NCBI GenBank assembly: GCA_947478525.1
Contig: CANJVU010000006.1
Coordinates: 36,646-100,645 of the forward strand
Reading direction: 5' to 3'
Source: Thiotrichales bacterium
GTDB lineage: Bacteria; Pseudomonadota; Gammaproteobacteria; Francisellales; CACEW01
Length of the DNA: 64,000 bases
Shown: positions 47,340 through 56,527 of the stretch, piece by piece
Position numbering within the stretch: the first letter of the stretch is position 1
How the letters are laid out: the number at the start of each line of letters is the position of its first letter
Made by a program: the position numbers and the translations under genes
Notes under the pieces: model-generated
Told to the model about the DNA's origin: nothing
What the model saw: only the letters and a program-made list of their open reading frames with translations
Database searches by the model: none

Positions 47340-48035
47340 TTAAGAAGAAGTAATTTCACTCATCTTAAATGTACCTGCCTGCAATTGTTGAATCTGCTGA
47401 GGTGTTAACTTCGCATAAAGTTGTGCTAGACCCTGTTCGGCATCTTTGTCGCCAAGCATTTTGGCCTTGTAAAAATAATTGTAGGCTTGTTGGTAGTTAG
47501 TCGAGAGACCCTGGCCATTTAAATATAGATATCCGAGCATTTCCATAGATAATAAATAACCATTTTTTGCACCTATGTTGAAATATTTTGCAGCAGCGGT
47601 ATAATTTTTTTCTACGCCTCTACCAAAGCAATATATTAGGCCAATATTGTATGCTCCTTCACCTTTCTTTCCGGCCTTCATGGCCTGTTCATACCAATAA
47701 ATCCCAAGTTGAGCATTTTTTTTGACGTCTTTATTGCCAGTGGTGTAGAGAGAACCCATATTGATCATGGCGTCAGCGTAGCCTTTTTTTGCTGATTGTT
47801 GGTATAGCGCTAGAGCTTTGGTGCCATTTTCCTCTACTCCAAGTCCTCGCGCATACATTAGACCTAGGTTTGATTCAGCTGCAGCATCTCCTTGATTCGC
47901 TGCTTCCTGAAACTCTTGTAGAGCTAAAGGGTAGTTACCTGCTTGGATGGCGGTAAGTCCAGCAGCATTATCGGCATATAAGGCATAAGGTAGAAACATT
48001 GCTGTTAAAAGTATTGCTTTGACAAAGAGTTTCAT
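47340..48035 (-). CDS. Periplasmic Sel1-repeat protein, candidate immunity protein
   Basis: The 231-aa protein has a signal peptide (MKLFVKAILLTAMFLPYALYA, cleaved near residue 21) and no lipobox. It is followed by about five Sel1-like repeats, for instance AAESNLGLMYARGLGVEENG and GEGAYNIGLIYCFGRGVEKNYTAAAKYFNIGA. Sel1 repeats mediate protein-protein contacts. It begins 10 nt after the stop of the 1500-aa effector-like gene, same strand, so the pair is one operon. Periplasmic Sel1 proteins are known immunity proteins for some T6SS lipase effectors; the role here is inferred from position. Confidence 0.8.
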   Translation of the reverse strand: MKLFVKAILLTAMFLPYALYADNAAGLTAIQAGNYPLALQEFQEAANQGDAAAESNLGLMYARGLGVEENGTKALALYQQSAKKGYADAMINMGSLYTTGNKDVKKNAQLGIYWYEQAMKAGKKGEGAYNIGLIYCFGRGVEKNYTAAAKYFNIGAKNGYLLSMEMLGYLYLNGQGLSTNYQQAYNYFYKAKMLGDKDAEQGLAQLYAKLTPQQIQQLQAGTFKMSEITSS

Positions 48036-48045
48036 GTTTTTAAGC

Positions 48046-51000
48046 TCATTGATAGTTAGATACTATAATCATATCGGCCAACGGTGGGCTCGGCAAGGCG
48101 CGCACCCATTTAATACTTTGACCGGTGTTGTCTTGTGCGTAAATTTTATTGGGCGGGCATCCGAGTGGTTGCGTTTTTGTCGGTGCTGTATCGTTACCAT
48201 CCCAATGATTTAGCTGATCGTCTACGGTTAAGCTTGGAAGGGTAACATTATAGCTGCCTTCTTTAACCTGGCATGCTGCCCACAGTTGTGCCTTAAAAGT
48301 CCCTTGCGTTTGCCACATGCCATCAGTATTACCTGTCTTCCAGGCATTATTGATGACATACATGACTTCGACAATGGAATGCGGTATCTCCGAATCTCGA
48401 ATTTGAACTACATTGAGTAATTGTGTTTTTGTATCGGCGCCATCAAAGATCGCATATGGGATACCTAAAATGGTAGGATTGTTAGGGTTAATCGGCGCTG
48501 GTGCCTGTGCTTGATAAACCTGCCATTGTGATTTGAGGCACACGGCAGTATTACTGGTGGCAATATCAGCGGCACCGATATAAACAGAGACCTCTTTCAC
48601 GGGGTGTCCATTGGGTAAAGTATTATCGCTAATATCAATCGTTGGATTTCCTAATGTGCCCATTAGACTGGCATAACAGTCAGTTGGACCATGGGGCGTT
48701 TTTCCCCATTCATATCCCAAGTATTGGCTGTGTTGGGTTTGATCAAGACTCAACTTCGAATGGGTGGGGGTGCTAATTGGTGCCTTGATACAAACTTGCT
48801 GCCATTGTTCATGGTTGAGATACCAGGTTTGATTGGCGGGGATATTTTCTTTCAAATGCGGTCCAAGAATTGAGGCGCTGTCTTTACCAAAGGGTCCAAA
48901 GGCAGCCCAACCATCAATGCCGTAGTACTCTTCTGATTTGATGATGGCGTTAACCACACCCCAGGCGATAGAACCTATTGTTGCTAACTCACCAACAATG
49001 GGAATGCAAACAATTATAGCGCGTGGAAAGATCCAAATGGCACCTTCAAAGCCACCATCCAATCCAGTCATTTTGATTAGTGGATCAAGGGTTCGTTTAA
49101 AGCTCGACCTAATTGAATTTTTAGATACTTGATTTTCAGCTTCACCGCCAAAGTCAGTGGTTTGTTGTGAGGCTTCATCTGAGAAAGATTCGGTTTGTGA
49201 TTTTGCTGGAATTGAAGGGTTTTCTAACTGCTCTTTTTTTCTATCCATCACATTTACTAACATTTCTGCAGTCTGCGCCACTGAAGCAGCAGTGCTTAAC
49301 GAATTACCAATAAAGTCATTCAAGTTATGGCTGTTCATCAAATCACACACGCTAAATGCAGCAATTGCGGCAGTGCCCGCGCGTCCCATGTATTTGAGAT
49401 AGCTGTTCCATAAGCGACTGACGGATCCGACGAGATGTTGGCGGCACATAAAGTAGCGATCTTGAATTTCGGGTTTCATTTTCCCAAATGCCGCTTCGGT
49501 TTCATGCGGGAAGGGTTTTTGTTTGGTCGTGGCCGCGAGTTTTTGCAGCAGATTTTTATGCGGCAGATAGTGGTTCGCCACCGTCCAGTCACGATAGGGG
49601 GCGACGCTACCCCAGTCTTCCAAACATTCGGTGGTGACGGCGATCATATCTTGCGTGATCATGGCAATGCGTAGCCAGTCTTCCATTTCGTGTTGATGGC
49701 GGTGTTTATCTTGTTTGCTGACCATGTCGTTATGAAGCATTTCAATGCTGTCAATCAGGTTAAATAGTTGGAACGCTGCAAAGATTGGGCCGCAGCCTTT
49801 TTTGGTCATCAGCATTTGGTTAACGCGACGGACTTTTTGCAGGGTTTCTTTTAAAATGGCAGGATTGTTTATTGCATCCGTGAGCACTTCATCTTGGGGT
49901 TTGTACATATGATTAAAATCATAGGTTAAGCTACTGAAGGTGATCAGGTGTTCGTGCTGGCGGTAGTCCAGCGGAATTAATTGCGTTTTTGGTACCATTG
50001 AACCATAGGCGTTCTGCGCGGATTTCAAGTCAGTGATACCCAAATCTTTGATGGCAGAGTAGTGATAGCTGGTATTGCCATTTTGGTCTTTGATAATAGA
50101 ACGATATTGTTCGGATGCGACGATCTGTTGTTCATTGGGTGTTAATGGCTGTTGCCAATCTTTTGGATAACCAAAATTCTGCATCCGCCAATGGGGAATC
50201 TCGCCCAGCAGTTGGGTATAGGTTAATTTATGTTGCGTCGCAATATCGGCAGTGTTGAGCGATACAAAGATGCCATCATTGGTGGCCTTCACCAAGTAAA
50301 GTAAATTGGTTTTGGTAGGGGTACGTTCGACATCTAACATCTCGGTCATGGTGAGTAATTGATTGCTGTCGGGTGAATTGACCCGCGTGGCGTGGTTTAT
50401 CAACATAATAAAACCGGCAATGATTTGATCAAATACATAAACCCCAAGCGCAGTATCATTAAACGCGTTCGGTAACATAAATGCCTTGATGGCACCTTTG
50501 GGGGTTTTAAAGCCTTCTTGGCCAAAGGAAGTTTCAAAAGCTTCATCAAACAACGGTACATCGGTGCGATCATCTTGCGCACGGCTTTCGCCTAGGATTT
50601 TTAGTAATTGCGCATAGGCATCGGGGCCGTAATAATTGGCGCGGAAGGCATGGATACGGAATTGACCCGTGCCATCGTTTTCGATTACTTGGTATTGCAA
50701 TTGCTCGCCGTTGTTGGTCACCGTGACCTGTGGAAACAGGCATTTGTTAAGCGGATGCGCGGGTTTGCCTAAAGTATTCAAGTAACGCGAACCAATCGGC
50801 CATACCAGAAGCTGCGAAGGGATATTGCTTTTTTTATCAAGCACTTCATCAGGAATAATATCAAATTTTTCATCAAAGCAGCTGGGGTCAAATGGTAAGC
50901 GGGCGAATAGGGCATTGATGGCACCAAAGGCGTCGCCATAATGCAAATCCGATGCAGAGAAGCCATCTTTGAGTGCTTCATGAATTGATACCATGCCTTT

Positions 51001-52548
51001 GCTGTTATCCGCTTTTTGCATAAACAGCTGCACCAAGACGCTTTGTAGCCAGCGCATTTGATAGCGTATTTGACGGCGCATATCGACGCTTAATACTTCT
51101 CGTACGGTGTTTTGATTGATTTTTTCTGTGGCCGCGGCGTATTGGTTTGGGATATTATCTGCCAGTTTTTTTACACGATTTAGGTACATATCCGGTGCGG
51201 CTTGTGCTGAGGTCGCCGTCGCTAATGCGGAAGAGGTTGCGAAGCTATTATAAACCGCTTGTGAGAATCCATATTTTGCCACCGCAGGGTTAAAGAAGCT
51301 TTGATACGCCACCAAGGCGCTATCAGAATAGGGGCGTTCACTGATGCCAGCGAGCATACTCAATAAACTGGAGTGGGCGGCGATCAGGTCATTGTTAATT
51401 TCCAACGCCATCCGTATGGGGTCGTCGACAAACCACACCAGCGGCTGACCATCTTGAACGCAAGCGAGTTGAGGGCTGATGGTGCTGGGTTGCTCGACGA
51501 TTGGGTTGCGGCGTTGTGTGTTGGTCATTGCCTGAGTGATCGACAGCGCTTTACCAAAGCGCAGCAAACGATTGTTTTGTGCCGTTGAGCCAGAAGCGGG
51601 TGCAACAGTGGTTTTATTTTGCTGGGCGATGGCATCCTTTGCAGCGCCTGAGAGGTTTTTAAATGCTGGATCAATGCCCCCAAAATAATTGATTCGTGCC
51701 CAGCTCCATTGCCAGTGAGAAACAGCAATCTGGTAATAAAATCCCGGCTCCAATAACAAAGTTGGTTTAGTATTGCGGGTAAATGGGCGGTTATCAGTGC
51801 CGGCCAGCTGGGTCAAATCGACAGGGTAGAGCATGCTGTCTTCCAGCCAGTATTCTTGATCCAACGTCATTTGAGATTCGGAGGTGCCTTTAAATACATA
51901 GACGTAGCCATCCTTTAGGGCCAGATAATCTTGATTCAATGATTTGGTCATTAGTATGGCGCCATAGGTCTTGTCATTGGCGTTGATGCTTTCTTTTACC
52001 GGCAATAGCTGGTCAGGAGTATATTTGGCATAAGTGCTGGCAACTTTTGCCCATTGTTTAGCGTTGCCAGCATTGGTTTGTTCTTCGGTCACCGTTTTTG
52101 CTTCAGGAATCAGTTGGTCTGGAATCACCACATCCGCGAGCGTCACCTGTGGCTTATCCATGATGAAATTTTTAACACCGTGGTTCTGGGCTTTTGGTGG
52201 GGCGCTCTGTAGCTTTAATGTATCACCCACATCGAGTTGGACAATTTCTTCTAACGTATTATGATATGCCCCTTTAAAGAAACCATACTGGCAGAGCAGG
52301 GTGGTGTAATAATAATGGCGCCACTCTGGGCTTAAGCGAAAGAGGGTATTGAAGTTGGATTGCCAATCGTTGTTACCGGGTACGGCACCCAGCCAACCGA
52401 GTTGAACCGCCACTGTTGGCTTGGGTGGTTCAGCGCTAATGTCTTGATCTTGGGAAGTTTTGCCAAACTGGCGTGGTGCCCGTTTTTGAATAATTTCGCG
52501 TTGGTAATTATGTTGAATGTCATTGGCGGCGGCTTGTTGAATTGCCAT
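48046..52548 (-). CDS. Large VasX/BTH_I2691-like putative T6SS effector
   Basis: The 1500-aa protein has no signal peptide. Near 209-245 the pattern LKDGYVYVFKGTSES...EYWLEDSMLYPVDL, and near 374-390 VDDPIRMALEINNDLI, resemble the N-terminal half of VasX and BTH_I2691-type type VI effectors. Two strongly hydrophobic stretches in the C-terminal third (about 1055-1070 and 1165-1200, IIVCIPIVGELATIGSIAWGVV) could insert in membranes, as in colicin-like VasX. The last 250 aa are Gly/Asn/Thr-rich beta. Codon use is similar to the neighbours. No vgrG, hcp or tss gene is in the window. Alternatives are another secreted toxin or a surface protein. Confidence 0.7.
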   Translation of the reverse strand: MAIQQAAANDIQHNYQREIIQKRAPRQFGKTSQDQDISAEPPKPTVAVQLGWLGAVPGNNDWQSNFNTLFRLSPEWRHYYYTTLLCQYGFFKGAYHNTLEEIVQLDVGDTLKLQSAPPKAQNHGVKNFIMDKPQVTLADVVIPDQLIPEAKTVTEEQTNAGNAKQWAKVASTYAKYTPDQLLPVKESINANDKTYGAILMTKSLNQDYLALKDGYVYVFKGTSESQMTLDQEYWLEDSMLYPVDLTQLAGTDNRPFTRNTKPTLLLEPGFYYQIAVSHWQWSWARINYFGGIDPAFKNLSGAAKDAIAQQNKTTVAPASGSTAQNNRLLRFGKALSITQAMTNTQRRNPIVEQPSTISPQLACVQDGQPLVWFVDDPIRMALEINNDLIAAHSSLLSMLAGISERPYSDSALVAYQSFFNPAVAKYGFSQAVYNSFATSSALATATSAQAAPDMYLNRVKKLADNIPNQYAAATEKINQNTVREVLSVDMRRQIRYQMRWLQSVLVQLFMQKADNSKGMVSIHEALKDGFSASDLHYGDAFGAINALFARLPFDPSCFDEKFDIIPDEVLDKKSNIPSQLLVWPIGSRYLNTLGKPAHPLNKCLFPQVTVTNNGEQLQYQVIENDGTGQFRIHAFRANYYGPDAYAQLLKILGESRAQDDRTDVPLFDEAFETSFGQEGFKTPKGAIKAFMLPNAFNDTALGVYVFDQIIAGFIMLINHATRVNSPDSNQLLTMTEMLDVERTPTKTNLLYLVKATNDGIFVSLNTADIATQHKLTYTQLLGEIPHWRMQNFGYPKDWQQPLTPNEQQIVASEQYRSIIKDQNGNTSYHYSAIKDLGITDLKSAQNAYGSMVPKTQLIPLDYRQHEHLITFSSLTYDFNHMYKPQDEVLTDAINNPAILKETLQKVRRVNQMLMTKKGCGPIFAAFQLFNLIDSIEMLHNDMVSKQDKHRHQHEMEDWLRIAMITQDMIAVTTECLEDWGSVAPYRDWTVANHYLPHKNLLQKLAATTKQKPFPHETEAAFGKMKPEIQDRYFMCRQHLVGSVSRLWNSYLKYMGRAGTAAIAAFSVCDLMNSHNLNDFIGNSLSTAASVAQTAEMLVNVMDRKKEQLENPSIPAKSQTESFSDEASQQTTDFGGEAENQVSKNSIRSSFKRTLDPLIKMTGLDGGFEGAIWIFPRAIIVCIPIVGELATIGSIAWGVVNAIIKSEEYYGIDGWAAFGPFGKDSASILGPHLKENIPANQTWYLNHEQWQQVCIKAPISTPTHSKLSLDQTQHSQYLGYEWGKTPHGPTDCYASLMGTLGNPTIDISDNTLPNGHPVKEVSVYIGAADIATSNTAVCLKSQWQVYQAQAPAPINPNNPTILGIPYAIFDGADTKTQLLNVVQIRDSEIPHSIVEVMYVINNAWKTGNTDGMWQTQGTFKAQLWAACQVKEGSYNVTLPSLTVDDQLNHWDGNDTAPTKTQPLGCPPNKIYAQDNTGQSIKWVRALPSPPLADMIIVSNYQ

Positions 52549-52642
52549 AACAAGATCCTGTGTGCGTCATATTGGAGACTTAAAGTATACTAAAAGATCA
52601 CTCGTCGGGCAAGTTTTATTTTTGTAGCGTTTTGCTCACCTC

Positions 52643-53461
52643 TCAAGCAATAGGGCTTTTTATGATTGCTGCTCGCCCACCCACCCAAATGCGATCATTA
52701 GATTCGTAAGAAACGTGTAGTTCACTCGGATGACCTAACAATTTACCTTGGCCAATGGTGATGTTTCGTTTCAACGCCAAGCCCAACGCACCTGCAGCAA
52801 CACCGGTAGCAATGTCTTCGTTAGTCCCTGTGACTGGATTAAAGCTGCGTGCATAAAAGTGTTCACCTTGGCCAGAAGGTTCGGGTGTGTAAATATAAAA
52901 CCCATTTACCTGATGCGTCTTTTCCCACTGAATCATGCGTTCAAAGTTAGGCTTTAATGCAGCCAATGTCTCCATGGAATCTACGGGAACCAATAACTTT
53001 GGACTACCGACGGAAGCCACCATAAACGGCCGGTCATGTACAAAAAAGGTTGCATCAGGCAGTTCAAGCAATGCAGCAATTTCGGGTTGATCAAGCATAA
53101 ATTTTTCAGCCGGTTGAGCAGCGAGCAATACCTGAAAAGAGTCAAGGTGCTTACGTACTTGCAGCGTTCGACCTGTTTTTATCACAAACGTTAGCGTATC
53201 AAGACCAGTCTGTTCTAACAATACAGATGCTGCCGCCAAGGTGCCATGGACACATAGTGTAGCTTCCACTTCGGTATAGAAAAATGCGATAGACGCTTTA
53301 TTGTTCTGGGCACGGGATACAAAAACCACCACTGGCATACCTGAGTTTTTCGCGAATAGTTGCCGTTCTGCATTGCTGAACTTATCGTTTTGGACAATTA
53401 ATGCGGGATTGCCTGATGACTGATCAAACGTGGTGAAGCAGCGAACTAGAGTTGTGTTCAT
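52643..53461 (-). CDS. PhzF-family isomerase/epimerase-like protein
   Basis: The 272-aa protein has the diaminopimelate-epimerase fold of the PhzF family. FTTFDQSSGNPALIVQND at residues 9-26, AFFYTEVEATLCVHGTLAAASVLLE near 59-83 and the C-terminal ARSFNPVTGTNEDIATGVAAGALG near 204-227 are the usual motifs. The first motif normally has an invariant Glu in the region EVxLCGHATLA; here it is VEATLCVHGTLAA, so the catalytic acid may be preserved one turn earlier. Substrate unknown; no phenazine genes are near. Confidence 0.85.
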   Translation of the reverse strand: MNTTLVRCFTTFDQSSGNPALIVQNDKFSNAERQLFAKNSGMPVVVFVSRAQNNKASIAFFYTEVEATLCVHGTLAAASVLLEQTGLDTLTFVIKTGRTLQVRKHLDSFQVLLAAQPAEKFMLDQPEIAALLELPDATFFVHDRPFMVASVGSPKLLVPVDSMETLAALKPNFERMIQWEKTHQVNGFYIYTPEPSGQGEHFYARSFNPVTGTNEDIATGVAAGALGLALKRNITIGQGKLLGHPSELHVSYESNDRIWVGGRAAIIKSPIA

Positions 53462-53550
53462 TCCAATTGCCTTCTAAAGCACTTGACATTACTGGATTAA
53501 ATATGGTTATGTCAAGCAGCAGTGGTGAATCTGAATGAATTTTGAAGAAA

Positions 53551-53627
53551 TGGTGCGCCCGGAAGGAGTCGAACCTCCGACCACCTAGTTCGTAGCCAGG
53601 TACTCTATCCAGCTGAGCTACGGGCGC
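53551..53627 (-). tRNA. tRNA-Arg (anticodon ACG)
   Basis: The 77-nt tRNA on the minus strand has acceptor GCGCCCG/CGGGCGC, D arm TAGCTCAGCTGGATAGAG, anticodon loop CTACGAAC (ACG, read as inosine at the wobble), T loop GTTCGACTC, A73 and CCA encoded. It reads CGU/CGC/CGA. Confidence 0.96.
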
Positions 53628-53648
53628 ACGGTCAGCTACGGAAGCGTG

Positions 53649-53677
53649 ATTGTATTGATTCGTTCTGATGCTGTCAA
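53649..53677 (-). promoter_or_regulatory. Promoter of tRNA-Arg (ACG)
   Basis: A perfect TTGACA and TACAAT lie 17 nt apart on the minus strand, with the -10 box 21 nt before the tRNA 5' end. Confidence 0.8.
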
Positions 53678-53702
53678 GCCCTTTGTGTGTGCTTTTTCTG
53701 TC

Positions 53703-54215
53703 TTATGAGGTTGTTAATGAGGTTTGATAGGCCGTTTTTGAAAGTGTTAAGGCTTGTTCTGTGGTTAATCGATGCCAAATCTGTGTTCTACCAAACAATG
53801 AAATGCCAATATAACCGCGCACTTTCAGGTCATTGTTATTGTTTTGCAGAGTGAGGTTGCAACGATAAATGGCGGCACTGTTGGGGTCAAGAATATGGCC
53901 ACCGTTCCAATATCCAGGTTCTTGCGCCGTAAAGCCCCATAATATTTGCATATTTAGAATAGGTTTGTCGGTGAAGGGTGTTGGGCAATCGGTACAAACA
54001 GTTTTAGGTGGGTTGCCATTAACCAAAAAACCGGAAACCACTTTGCCGTAGAGGACATTATCTTTGTCTAGCCATAGATATATGATACTTTGAGGTTTGT
54101 TAGTGGTGTCGCTGACTTGCTGCCAGTAGCCTGCGGGGGAATTATTATTTTTTGCATAAGCATTGACAATAAATAAAGTAGCTATTAGACTCAAAGCACA
54201 GAGTATTCTTCTCAT
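53703..54215 (-). CDS. DUF2147-family secreted protein
   Basis: The 170-aa protein has the signal peptide MRRILCALSLIATLFIVNAYA. The DUF2147 core follows: PAGYWQQVSDTTNKPQSIIYLW near 27-48, YGKVVSGFLV, a CTDCP pair, ILWGFTAQEPGYWNGGHILDPNSAAIYRC near 91-119 and the C-terminal LKVRGYIGISLFGRTQIWHRL. Function is unknown; a beta-sandwich in the periplasm is expected. Stand-alone gene. Confidence 0.85.
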   Translation of the reverse strand: MRRILCALSLIATLFIVNAYAKNNNSPAGYWQQVSDTTNKPQSIIYLWLDKDNVLYGKVVSGFLVNGNPPKTVCTDCPTPFTDKPILNMQILWGFTAQEPGYWNGGHILDPNSAAIYRCNLTLQNNNNDLKVRGYIGISLFGRTQIWHRLTTEQALTLSKTAYQTSLTTS

Positions 54216-54359
54216 GACGTTCCGTTCCGAATTGGTAGTAGTTTCTGGGTATAATAGCAGAAATTTACTAATGATCTAGCCTGGTGCTTTTATAAGGATA
54301 GCTTATTGGGGTGTGTCTGATTTTTTGAAAAAGAGTTCTTTAACTAAGGGAGTGTAAAT

Positions 54360-54920
54360 ATGAAAAAACAAACAATCGCATTGGCTTTGGCTGCTGTTGT
54401 GGCAGCGTCTGTTTCTACGGTAGCGATGGCGGATGATACGTCTGCGGTAGCAAATGCCTGGAACCAGTTCAACGTTAACAATTTGTACGTGGGTGGTAAC
54501 GTAGGTTACAGCACCGTTGCTAAAACAACAGATACGGATGGTTTTGGTTGGAACGTTCACAGTGGTTACAACTTCACGCCAATGTGGGCAGCTGAAGTGG
54601 GTTATAACCAAGCACCAAATAAAACGTTTGATATGTTTGGTGACAGCGGTAACTATGCCATTGACGTGGCGGGTAAGTTGACTTTGCCATTACAATTAAC
54701 CAATTACAGTGTTTTCGGTAAAGCAGGTTTTGCCTATGAAAATCACTATAAAAGCACAAGCAATAGTGATGCTGGTGTAGTAGGCTATTTTGGCGCTGGT
54801 GTGAACTATCAGTTGCAACAAAATATTGGTTTAGTTGCGGAAGTTGATACCACAGCGTTTGGTGGTGCCAGCGAACCGATGATGACATTTTTCTCAGTAG
54901 GTGCTAACTATAACTTCTAA
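54360..54920 (+). CDS. Outer-membrane beta-barrel protein (OmpA/opacity-like, small)
   Basis: The 186-aa protein has the signal peptide MKKQTIALALAAVVAASVSTVAMA (cut after residue 24), then NLYVGGNVGYSTVAKTTDTD and alternating aromatic strands ending ...FFSVGANYNF. The final F closes the barrel (BAM signal). About eight strands are expected. Good SD AGGGAG. It may act in adhesion or envelope stability. The transcript stops at the terminator at 54947. The 144 nt upstream have a TATAAT at 54250 without a clear -35. Confidence 0.88.
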   Translation: MKKQTIALALAAVVAASVSTVAMADDTSAVANAWNQFNVNNLYVGGNVGYSTVAKTTDTDGFGWNVHSGYNFTPMWAAEVGYNQAPNKTFDMFGDSGNYAIDVAGKLTLPLQLTNYSVFGKAGFAYENHYKSTSNSDAGVVGYFGAGVNYQLQQNIGLVAEVDTTAFGGASEPMMTFFSVGANYNF

Positions 54921-54946
54921 GCCAATGCTTAAAGTTGTTCTTTATT

Positions 54947-54973
54947 AAACCCCGCGGTTGCGGGGTTTTTTTT
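54947..54973 (+). terminator. Rho-independent terminator of the beta-barrel gene
   Basis: CCCCGC/GCGGGG with a GGTT loop is preceded by AAA and followed by eight Ts. Its sequence is nearly that of the terminator after groEL at 12882. Confidence 0.92.
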
Positions 54974-55133
54974 GTAATATCAAAGGAAAGCGCGCACGCC
55001 TCCTGTTGTGGGAGGGCGCTGAGTGCAAATTCACCTCTTGCCTAATACACAGCCCCGACAAACCCGTTGAATAAATTGACGTCAACACTCATCCACCCTA
55101 CAATACAAACAACTTCACTGAATAGGAAATTTC

Positions 55134-55889
55134 ATGCGCCCCAGCAAACGTCAACCCAATGAATTACGCACCATCTCGATTGAACGCCAGTATACTAAAC
55201 ACGCTGAGGGGTCTGTCTTGGTCTGTTTTGGTGATACCAAAGTGATTTGTACCGCCAGCGTGGTGCAAGGGGTGCCTAAGTTTTTGAAAGGCAAAGGTCA
55301 GGCATGGTTGACGGCAGAATATGGTATGTTGCCGCGTGCTACCGGTGAACGCACCGATCGTGAAGCTAGCCGTGGCAAACAAGGCGGCCGCACCTTGGAA
55401 ATTCAACGCTTGATTGGTCGCTCATTACGCTCTGCAGTGGATTTACGCTTTTTGCCCGAATACACCATTCATTTAGATTGTGATGTCATCCAAGCTGATG
55501 GCGGTACCCGTACTGCTTCTATTACTGGTGCCTGCGTGGCACTGGTCGATGCATTGCAATTTTTCAAAACCAATAAATTAATCAAAACCAACTTACAAAT
55601 CCCACATCCATTACGCACCTTAATCGCCTCCGTTTCCGTTGGTATGCACAATGGCCAAGCGGTGCTGGATCTGGACTATGCCGAAGATTCCACTGCCGAA
55701 ACTGACATGAACGTGGTGATGAATGACCAGGGTGGTTTTATTGAAATTCAAGGTACGGCAGAAGGTGCGCCGTTTACCGAGGTACATTTTCAAGAAATGT
55801 TAGGGCTTGCCAAAGGAGGCATTCTAGAATTGCTGGAAAAACAAAAACAAGTATTGGGTATTAAAAACCTGAAGGAGTTACCATGGTAA
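55134..55889 (+). CDS. rph: Ribonuclease PH
   Basis: Phosphorolytic 3' trimming of tRNA. The 251-aa protein has [41 protein letters not shown] at the start and [26 protein letters not shown] near 75-100 (phosphate-binding Arg). [13 protein letters not shown] near 123-135 and [18 protein letters not shown] near 181-198 follow. It ends overlapping the next gene by 7 nt. RNase PH is normally 238 aa, so there is a small C-terminal extension ([10 protein letters not shown]). Confidence 0.96.
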   Translation: MRPSKRQPNELRTISIERQYTKHAEGSVLVCFGDTKVICTASVVQGVPKFLKGKGQAWLTAEYGMLPRATGERTDREASRGKQGGRTLEIQRLIGRSLRSAVDLRFLPEYTIHLDCDVIQADGGTRTASITGACVALVDALQFFKTNKLIKTNLQIPHPLRTLIASVSVGMHNGQAVLDLDYAEDSTAETDMNVVMNDQGGFIEIQGTAEGAPFTEVHFQEMLGLAKGGILELLEKQKQVLGIKNLKELPW

Positions 55890-56419
55890 GCACCAAACCA
55901 AAATTCAAGCTCAATACCAATGAGCAAGTGTTATTGGAAGTGCAGCCCGACCGTAAAATTGCTGCCTACTGGCTGCTGAAAAAATCGTTTGTCTGGGCGA
56001 TGGTATTGATCGTCGGCTATATCGGTTTTGCTCATGGTATTTTTGCTTATACCGACAAACCTATTCTCACTAGCATTTTGATTCTGATCCTTATCCTGGC
56101 GGGCTGCTGGTTGTGGATTAATTTTTTGCGCCAATGGCAGTGGTATATTATCACCAATCAACGCTGCATCTTATACTGGGGGTTTGTCACCCTCAATAAA
56201 AAATTGATCCCTCACGACCGCATTGTGGATATCGATATGCAACAATCGCTGCTGGAACGCTTGCTTGGCATTGGTTCAGTGACGCTCAACGTCCCCTCCA
56301 TTTCTTTGAATACTAAGGGGAAGCAACAGAATCTGCTGATTCTCGCAGGTCTGCCGAAAGAGACGTGTGAACAGGTGTTAGCACTTATTGGTAACCTGGG
56401 AGCGTCAGAAAAAACTTAA
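55883..56419 (+). CDS. Membrane protein with bacterial PH domain (bPH2/DUF304)
   Basis: The 178-aa protein has two membrane segments ([20 protein letters not shown] and [22 protein letters not shown]), then the PH-domain-like [48 protein letters not shown] pattern. Domains of this type bind membranes or partners; function unknown. Its ATG lies inside the last codons of rph, so expression is coupled. Confidence 0.82.
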   Translation: MVSTKPKFKLNTNEQVLLEVQPDRKIAAYWLLKKSFVWAMVLIVGYIGFAHGIFAYTDKPILTSILILILILAGCWLWINFLRQWQWYIITNQRCILYWGFVTLNKKLIPHDRIVDIDMQQSLLERLLGIGSVTLNVPSISLNTKGKQQNLLILAGLPKETCEQVLALIGNLGASEKT

Positions 56420-56464
56420 CCCACTCAGAGGCTCTGGCCCCTGATAATTATTTATTGTATCGCC

Positions 56465-56490
56465 CTTGAAAACCCAACTCATCGTCCCCA
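56465..56490 (+). promoter_or_regulatory. Sigma-32-type promoter of htpG
   Basis: CTTGAAA (56465-56471) and CCCCA (56486-56490) are separated by 14 nt, the heat-shock sigma factor pattern. htpG starts 38 nt further on. The same pair of boxes precedes groES at 10746. Confidence 0.6.
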
Positions 56491-56527
56491 CCTCCTCTTC
56501 ATTAGGTTAACCAAAGGAGCTGATCAA

